Source: VXPQ01 sp965223485 (GTDB taxonomy: Bacteria > Bacteroidota > Rhodothermia > Rhodothermales > VXPQ01). From it: a stretch of 64,000 nt of DNA. The DNA lies in assembly GCA_965223485.1 (NCBI GenBank), contig OZ244993.1, positions 806,001-870,000 on the forward strand, in the 5' to 3' direction. Position numbers and translations under genes: made by a program. Below, piece after piece: positions 59,801 to 64,000 of this stretch (position 1 is its first letter; the number at the start of each line of letters is the position of its first letter). The notes under the pieces are model-generated. The model was not told the origin of the DNA and searched no databases. It saw only the letters and a list, made by a program, of their open reading frames with translations.

Positions 59801-62800
59801 GACCAGGGCAGCAACAACACCTACGTGGTGGAGGTTACGGCGACCAGCGGCGCGGGGGAGCGGGAGAAGACGGCGACGCAGACGGTCACGGTGTCGGTGA
59901 CGGACGTGAGCGGCGAGGCGCCGGGCAAGCCGGCCGCGCCGACGGTGTCGGCGGCGTCGGTGACCAGCCTTTCGGTGAACTGGTCGGCGCCGGACAACGC
60001 GGGTCCGGCCATCGACGACTACGACGTGCAGTACCGGGAAGGCGCCAGCGGCGACTGGAGCGACGGGGGCCACAGCGGCACCGCCGTCACGGCGACGCTC
60101 ACGGGCCTCTCGGAGAACACCTCCTACCAGGTGCAGGTGCGGGCCAAGAACGACGAGGGCGCCGGCGCCTGGTCGGACTCGGGCAGCGGCGCGACGGACG
60201 CCAACGCGGCGCCGTCGTTCGACTCTTCGGCGACCTTCAGCGCCGCCGAGAACCAGACCACGGCGGGCACGGTGCGGGCGACGGACTCCGATTCGGACGA
60301 CGACGTCACGGGCTACGCGCTCACCGGCGGCGCGGACCAGACGTTCTTCTCGATCGGGGCGACGGACGGGGCGCTGACCTTCGACGCGGCGCCGAACTAC
60401 GAGGACGCGAAGGACCAGGGCAGCAACAACACCTACGTGGTCGAGGTTACGGCGACGAGCGGCGCGGGCGAGCGGGTGAAGACGGCGACGCAGACGATCA
60501 CGGTGACGGTGACGGATGTGAGCGGTGAAGCGCCGGGCAAGCCGGCCGCGCCGACGGTGTCGGCGGCGTCGGTGACCAGCCTTTCGGTGAACTGGTCGGC
60601 GCCGGACAACGCGGGTCCGGCCATCGACGACTACGACGTGCAGTACCGGGAAGGCGCCAGCGGCGACTGGAGCGACGGCAACCACGCCGGCACCGCCCTC
60701 ACGGCGACGCTCACGGGCCTCTCGGAGAACACCTCCTACCAGGTGCAGGTGCGGGCGACGAACGACGAGGGCACGGGCTCGTGGTCGGACGCGGGCAGCG
60801 GCGCGACGGACACCAACGCGGCGGCGGCGTTCACATCACCGGCGACGTTCAGCATGGCGGAGAACGGCACGGAGGTGGCCATGGTGATGGCGTCGGACAG
60901 CGATTCGGAGGACAAGATCGAGCGCTACGACATCACCGGCGGCGCAGACCAGGCGTTCTTCTCGATCGGGGCGACGGACGGGGCGCTGACCTTCGACGCG
61001 GCGCCGAACTACGAGGACGCGAAGGATCAGGGCGGCAACAACACCTACGTGGTGGAGGTTACGGCGACCAGCGGCGCGGGCGAGCGGGAGAAGACGGCGA
61101 CGCAGACGGTCACGGTGTCGGTGACGGACGTGAGCGGCGAGGCGCCGGGCAAGCCGGACGCGCCGACGGTGTCGGCGGCGTCGGTGACCAGCCTGAGCGT
61201 GAACTGGTCGGCGCCGGACAACGCGGGCCCGGCGATCACCGACTACGACGTGCAGTACCGGGAAGGCGCCAGCGGCGACTGGAGCGACGGCAACCACAGC
61301 GGCACCGCCGTCACGGCGACGCTCACGGGCCTCTCGGAGAACACCTCCTACCAAGTGCAGGTGCGGGCCAAGAACGACGAGGGCACGGGCGCCTGGTCGG
61401 ACTCGGGCAGCGGCGCGACGGACGCCAACGCGGCGCCGGCGTTCACATCACCGGCGACGTTCAGCATGGCGGAGAACGGCACGGAGGTGGCCATGGTGCT
61501 GGCGTCGGACTCCGATTCGGACGACGACGTCACGGGCTACGCGCTCACCGGCGGCGCGGACCAGGCGTTCTTCTCGATCGGGGCGACGGACGGGGCGCTG
61601 ACGTTCGACGCGGCGCCCAACTACGAGGACGCGAAGGACCAGGGCAGCAACAACACCTACGTGGTGGAGGTTACGGCGACCAGCGGCGCGGGCGAGCGGG
61701 TGAAGACGGCGACGCAGACGATCACGGTGACGGTGACCGACGTGGCTGGCGAGGCGCCGGGCAAGCCGGCCGCGCCGGGGGTGTCGGCGGCGTCGGTGAC
61801 CAGCCTGAGCGTGAACTGGTCGGCGCCCACCAACGCGGGTCCGGCGATCACCGACTACGACGTGCAGTACCGGGAAGGCAACAGCGGCGGCTGGACCGAC
61901 GGCAACTACAACGGCGCCGCCACTACGGCGACGCTGACGGGCCTGTCGGAGAACACGTCGTACCAGGTGCAGGTGCGGGCCACCAACGACGAGGGGACGG
62001 GCTCGTGGTCGGACTCGGGCAGCCGCCGGACGGACGCCAACGCGGCGCCGTCGTTCAGCTCCTCGGCGACGTTCGACGCGGCGGAGAACCGGACCTCGGC
62101 GGGCACGGTGCGGGCGACGGACTCCGACACGGACGACGACGTCACGGGCTACGCGCTCACCGGCGGCGCGGACCGGAGTTTCTTCTCCATCGGGGCGACG
62201 TCGGGGGCGCTGACGTTCGACGCGGCGCCGAACTACGAGGACGCGCAGGACATTGTGAGTGTCGATCCGGCCAATGCCGCCGGCAACAACCAATACGTGG
62301 TGGTAGTGCGGGCGACGAGCGGCACGGGCGCCCGGGAGATGGCGACGGAGCAGACGGTAGTGGTTACTGTGACCGATGATGATACGGAGGCGCCGGGCAA
62401 GCCGGCCGCGCCGGCGGTGACGGCCGCGTCGGCGACGAGCCTGACGGTGAACTGGTCGGCGCCGGACAACGCGGGCCCGGCCATCACGGATTACGATTAT
62501 CGGTACCGGACGACCTCACCGCAGGAAAACTGGACAGAAGTGACGAATACGACGATCACGGGTCTGTCGGCGACGATCGGGAGCCTTTCGGAGACCACGT
62601 CCTACGACGTGCAGGTGCGGGCCACCAACGACGAGGGCACGGGCGACTGGTCGCTTTCGGGCGCCGGCGCCACGCGGGACAAGCAGGTAATGGCCCCTGG
62701 TCAGGTGACGGGTGTGTCCGTGACCAATCAAGTAGAACAGCTTATGGTGTCCTGGAATGAAGTGGCGGGGGCAAGCGGCTACAAGGTGCAGTGGAAGTCG

Positions 62801-63592
62801 GGCGGGCAGGATTACAACGAGGGCGCCAGGCAGTACATTGTCAGTAGTGGCGCCACGACGGAGCATACGATTTCAAATCTTACCGCCGGCGTCGAGTATA
62901 CGGTGCGCGTGATTGCAACGAAGAACAATGCTGCGGACGGCCCGCCCTCGGCGGAAGAGACGGGTACGCCCCTGGCGTCGCCGCCACCGCCGAGCACGAC
63001 CGCGCAGGCCCCGGAAAACCTGCAAGCCGCTACGGGCAATTCACAAGTGACGTTGAGTTGGGATGCGCCAAACGATGACGGCGGAGCGGACGTCACCGGC
63101 TACGCCTACCGGTACAAGGAAAGCGGCGGGGACTTTATCGACTATACGGACATTCCCGACAGCGGCCCCGGCGAAGCGAACGCCCGCAGTTACACGGTCA
63201 CGGGTCTGACGAACGGCCTGGAGTACGTCTTCCATGTGCGCGCGGTGAACGAGCACGGCGGAGGGGCGCGCGCAGCGGTAACCGTGACGCTGCCTACCGG
63301 GGTAAACACAGAAAGCGAGGAACTGCCCGCCGAGGTGACGCTCTCGGCCAATTATCCGAATCCTTTCAATCCGGAGACGACGATACGCTACGGATTGCCC
63401 AAGGCGGGGCAAGTGCGTCTTGCGGTGTACGACATGCTGGGGCACGAAGTGGCGGTCCTGGTCGACCGATCGAAGCCTGCGGGCAATCATACGGTGCGTT
63501 TCGGAGCAGGCGACTTGCCAAGCGGCGTATACGCGTATCGCTTGCATGCGGGAGGCGAAACCGTTGCGCGTACGATGATGCTCTTGAAGTAA
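53879..63592 (+). CDS. Giant secreted surface protein with Calx-beta, cadherin-like and FN3 repeats and T9SS tail
   Basis: A 3237-residue protein. The hydrophobic signal core is at about residues 60-84 (RALSGAALLALSGALALPAT), so a GTG start at 54017 or 54032 is a serious alternative to ATG 53879. Then: two anchor-type beta domains (about 85-440), two FN3 (about 441-655), three ~115-residue copies of an unrecognised domain (WSATMTVG start, IDGHEFPF middle; near 655, 886, 1123), alternating with three Calx-beta domains, three more Calx-beta (to about 1698), six cadherin-like+FN3 units of 204 residues (1699-2922), two FN3, and a T9SS type A sorting domain (about 3144-3237; NYPNPFNPETTIRYGLP). 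Probably an adhesin or matrix protein; substrate unknown. Confidence 0.9.
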   Translation: MTAYRFRENTRPPADLSPSRRGGHSSSKAESAAGGPPGPDRARPPLVRQRLVRQRPRPLRRALSGAALLALSGALALPATARAQDVVLVSNMAALSTGSALVTSPTYRKEIAGFVVGEGETRRAQQFSTGADAAGYTLGSVELNLRQAGGAGSVPLVAIHLDSSGEPGTLLGVLDNPADPFGVTSLEAGNRTFTAASALSLAANTNYWLVLKDTKSTAGEEHYTASTANSEDETGAEGFGIANGHVVWTEADDWGTANTGIVRMEIRGTVKEERTSTQTVATLVSNIEQTKLVNTTRQSISQRFTTSSDMSGQTLTSIDFVTENSESFSAKVCEVGSDDLPTTACTDLTAPGTFAAGTVSFTVPSAIALDPGTTYAVVVTHPTGIGGWGITRFGNIASQEGGAGAVGWDIFHQFHAQRPGGSLVPHIGFVLLMTLEGTPGVPDAPTGFTAGAGDAQVALSWNAVTDEETSGLTGYEYRFKTGTEAYPATWMSIPLSRPGQVNEAGYTVTGLANGTAHTFELRAVSEYTAASDSPEDDFEDHSLEGEAVEAGPVTPVPPRPDAPTGFTADTGNERVLLSWDVPASASGVSRHEYRHDNDLTWVQIPNSGVGGANEAGYTVLGLTNETAYTFELRAVNISGYGDAATAGPVTPSPDPVWSATMTVGATFYGHGYEENEGGSLSDYDFEYRSTTYTVELVDLDDTYAVAFRVDEDGLPEDGTLTLEIDGHEFPFEDTTGGGGDYWEWAVPEGLSNSDLPIGDQVVVCLLAGGQVCPTSVPSALSVADASAEEGEPLTFTVALSPPSTETVTVDWATSGGTAVSGTDFTAGTGTLTFTAGDTEKTFTVATTEDVTDQVNETFTVTLSNATGAAISGATATGTIKDDDAPPLVAWSTVMTVAEVFGDSYGYSENNGGELADADFQYDSATYTVEEIFVSRFDGVRFQVDKEGLPEDEILTLVIDGHELPFSESELHEYGEWEWYDPPEGLNDPVNDLPVGEGVVVCLRNSTGVCPARALTVTDVSAEEGEDLTFTATLWQERAQTVTVDWATSEGTATSGTDFTPGTGTLTFTAGVTEQMVTVTVATIEDVTDEDHETFTVTLSNPTSGTITGAPATGIIVDDDGTSPVWSATMTVGTPQIGGHGYEEEGRGGSLSDDDFAYGLTAATYTTYVVEAVTVDPSALTGVSFSVDRGVPRDAPLTLVIDGHEFPFKDRNRFSLSTLLFWAVPEDLNDPVNDLPIGSEVEVCLRTAGQVCPASVPTVTVSVADVSAEEGENLTFTATLSAASTETVTVDWATSGGTATSGVDFTADLGTLTFTAGVTEQTFTVSTTEDMTEEEDETFTVTLSNATNATIAGATATGTIKNDDATLSIADAGGSEGSPVTFTATLSATVAAEVMATWTMSIESGNTAVAADLGTTRTGPVMVTANQRTGTFEVPTATDDLAEGNETFTVTLSNASNAQLAADPTATGTIEDDDQPTVGFEKASAIVLEELGTISFKVELDKASTVPITVDWETRAGTAEADMDYTEASGTLTFAAGDTEKTINVTFIDDAIHEGVEEFTVHLIGTDDAVVTLGTLSSAIARIADRDRVAITMEGTTVAEDVGTVTLTLTASAPSTAEYTIDYATENGTAEAGADYTAASGEVTFAAGVTEQTIAITVLDDAVDEDQEDFKVRLSNATDRRIDLPADPARVLIEDDEVTDANAAPSFSSDAAISMAENGTEAGTVLATDSDTGDDVTGYAITGGADQTFFSIGATDGALTFDAAPNYEDAKDQGSNNTYVVVVQATSGAGERVKTATQTITVTVTDVSGEAPGKPAAPTVSAASVTSLSVNWSAPDNAGPAIDDYDVQYREGASGDWSDGGHSGTAVTATLTGLSENTSYQVQVRAKNDEGAGAWSDSGSGATDANAAPSFTSPATFSMAENGTEVAMVMASDSDSEDKIERYDITGGADQTFFLVIASSGHLEFRDAPNYEDAKDQGSNNTYVVEVTATSGAGEREKTATQTVTVSVTDVSGEAPGKPAAPTVSAASVTSLSVNWSAPDNAGPAIDDYDVQYREGASGDWSDGGHSGTAVTATLTGLSENTSYQVQVRAKNDEGAGAWSDSGSGATDANAAPSFDSSATFSAAENQTTAGTVRATDSDSDDDVTGYALTGGADQTFFSIGATDGALTFDAAPNYEDAKDQGSNNTYVVEVTATSGAGERVKTATQTITVTVTDVSGEAPGKPAAPTVSAASVTSLSVNWSAPDNAGPAIDDYDVQYREGASGDWSDGNHAGTALTATLTGLSENTSYQVQVRATNDEGTGSWSDAGSGATDTNAAAAFTSPATFSMAENGTEVAMVMASDSDSEDKIERYDITGGADQAFFSIGATDGALTFDAAPNYEDAKDQGGNNTYVVEVTATSGAGEREKTATQTVTVSVTDVSGEAPGKPDAPTVSAASVTSLSVNWSAPDNAGPAITDYDVQYREGASGDWSDGNHSGTAVTATLTGLSENTSYQVQVRAKNDEGTGAWSDSGSGATDANAAPAFTSPATFSMAENGTEVAMVLASDSDSDDDVTGYALTGGADQAFFSIGATDGALTFDAAPNYEDAKDQGSNNTYVVEVTATSGAGERVKTATQTITVTVTDVAGEAPGKPAAPGVSAASVTSLSVNWSAPTNAGPAITDYDVQYREGNSGGWTDGNYNGAATTATLTGLSENTSYQVQVRATNDEGTGSWSDSGSRRTDANAAPSFSSSATFDAAENRTSAGTVRATDSDTDDDVTGYALTGGADRSFFSIGATSGALTFDAAPNYEDAQDIVSVDPANAAGNNQYVVVVRATSGTGAREMATEQTVVVTVTDDDTEAPGKPAAPAVTAASATSLTVNWSAPDNAGPAITDYDYRYRTTSPQENWTEVTNTTITGLSATIGSLSETTSYDVQVRATNDEGTGDWSLSGAGATRDKQVMAPGQVTGVSVTNQVEQLMVSWNEVAGASGYKVQWKSGGQDYNEGARQYIVSSGATTEHTISNLTAGVEYTVRVIATKNNAADGPPSAEETGTPLASPPPPSTTAQAPENLQAATGNSQVTLSWDAPNDDGGADVTGYAYRYKESGGDFIDYTDIPDSGPGEANARSYTVTGLTNGLEYVFHVRAVNEHGGGARAAVTVTLPTGVNTESEELPAEVTLSANYPNPFNPETTIRYGLPKAGQVRLAVYDMLGHEVAVLVDRSKPAGNHTVRFGAGDLPSGVYAYRLHAGGETVARTMMLLK
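58973..62644 (+). repeat. Six in-frame tandem units of exactly 612 bp
   Basis: Copies begin at 58973, 59585, 60197, 60809, 61421 and 62033, each opening with GACGCCAACGCGGCG or a one-base variant; every spacing is 612 bases (204 codons). Each unit is a cadherin-like half followed by an FN3 half. The FN3 halves of units 1-3 are almost identical at DNA level, while unit 6 is the most divergent, suggesting recent amplification or gene conversion. Confidence 0.93.
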
Positions 63593-63654
63593 GCCGCTGG
63601 CGTCCGAACATCGTACAGGGACTGTCGTACTGTATGCCGTTCGTTCGGGATTGC

Positions 63655-63726
63655 CTATAGCAAAAACGGTATGGAAGCGAGTCCAAGCGTGATTGCGCGT
63701 GCAAGGTCTTTCTTCAGGTCGTCCAT
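63655..63726 (-). CDS. Possible 23-residue small protein
   Basis: A short frame (MDDLKKDLARAITLGLASIP, then FLL) has an amphipathic charged start and hydrophobic end. It lies 34 bases after pgm on the same strand and converges with the giant gene. No Shine-Dalgarno; may be chance. The 168 bases between the giant gene and pgm hold nothing else clear. Confidence 0.2.
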   Translation of the reverse strand: MDDLKKDLARAITLGLASIPFLL

Positions 63727-63760
63727 TTTGCGTCCGGATTATGAATGATCCTCCTGTTCT

Positions 63761-64000
63761 CTACACGCCCGCGTCCTCGAACACGCGCCGGACCATAGCC
63801 TGCGCCTCTTCCTGGATTTGCCGGAGGTGCTCTTCCCCGAGGAAACTCTCCGCGTAAATCTTGTACAGTTCTTCCGTACCGGAGGGTCTTGCGGCAAACC
63901 ACCCGTTCTCCGTAACCACCTTGAGACCGCCGATCGGAGCATCGTTGCCCGGAGCGCGCGTGAGCTTCGCGGCAATCGGCTCGCCGGCAAGATCGGCAGC
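63761..64000 (-). CDS. pgm: Phosphoglucomutase, 5' part beyond the window
   Basis: The last 79 codons of a gene entering from the right. IGGLKVVTENGWFAARPSGT is the phosphate-binding signature of the alpha-D-phosphohexomutase domain IV and ELYKIYAESFLGEEHL follows, matching E. coli Pgm-type enzymes that interconvert glucose-1-phosphate and glucose-6-phosphate. The stop is TAG at 63763-63761. Confidence 0.88.
   Translation of the reverse strand, partial: AADLAGEPIAAKLTRAPGNDAPIGGLKVVTENGWFAARPSGTEELYKIYAESFLGEEHLRQIQEEAQAMVRRVFEDAGV

Noticed and set aside
60781..62379. Second plus-strand frame of 532 codons inside the giant gene
   Set aside because: Gly/Arg-rich shadow of the 612-bp repeats in another frame, created by high GC repeats.

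Overview
The window is about 58-60% GC bacterial chromosome. A complete rRNA operon, a type IX secretion (T9SS) C-terminal sorting domain, a SusC-like TonB receptor with an N-terminal carboxypeptidase-regulatory domain, a type-2 o-succinylbenzoate synthase and a class II (B12) ribonucleotide reductase all point to the Bacteroidota/Rhodothermota side of the tree. My best guess is Rhodothermales, from protein style and 16S appearance only; I could not run a search. Unlike classical Bacteroidota, several genes carry good Shine-Dalgarno sites and sigma70-like promoters (TTGACA-17-TATTTT, TTGCAA-17-TATAAT).

Layout. 1-12.7 kb, minus strand: a cut-off unknown gene, a PA0069-type radical SAM protein, then a compact recombination block (addB-like, addA-like, yhaN-like, yhaO-like) that begins just past the rRNA terminator. 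12.7-18.3 kb, minus strand: 16S, tRNA-Ile(GAT), tRNA-Ala(TGC), 23S and 5S, with promoter, terminator, boxA-like sites and long inverted arms that can form the pre-16S and pre-23S processing stems. 18.4-32 kb: housekeeping genes (PASTA membrane protein, DinB-family protein, TonB receptor, pyrR, a small secreted protein, a Fur-family regulator, tmk, a TPR protein overlapping a DUF368 transporter, menC-like, aroE, a cation/proton antiporter). 32-37 kb: a four-copy repeat array, glutamate dehydrogenase and nrdJ.

37.5-47 kb is more accessory. Two short unknown plus-strand genes run head-on into a SPPY-type DNA methyltransferase (a possible restriction-modification unit). Next come a CCA-adding enzyme (neither tRNA gene here encodes CCA), an iron-type ABC importer, and a second methyltransferase whose MjaI-like restriction endonuclease partner survives only as an N-terminal stub. 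47-53 kb: TfoX-C protein, mercuric-reductase-like flavoprotein, biotin carboxylase, ruvA, a secreted amidohydrolase and an O-methyltransferase. A dispersed repeat of about 55-65 bp occurs three times between 46.9 and 51.3 kb; two copies contain the start codon of the adjacent gene.

53.5-63.6 kb is dominated by one 3237-residue secreted surface protein: anchor-type domains, FN3, an unrecognised ~115-residue domain in three copies, Calx-beta domains, then six cadherin-like+FN3 units of exactly 612 bp and a T9SS tail. A (GA)25 microsatellite sits directly after an out-of-frame ATG just upstream, so the locus looks like a candidate phase-variable, length-variable adhesin. A fragment of a related gene lies just before it. 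The window ends inside pgm (minus strand). No CRISPR array, complete insertion sequence or prophage was seen.
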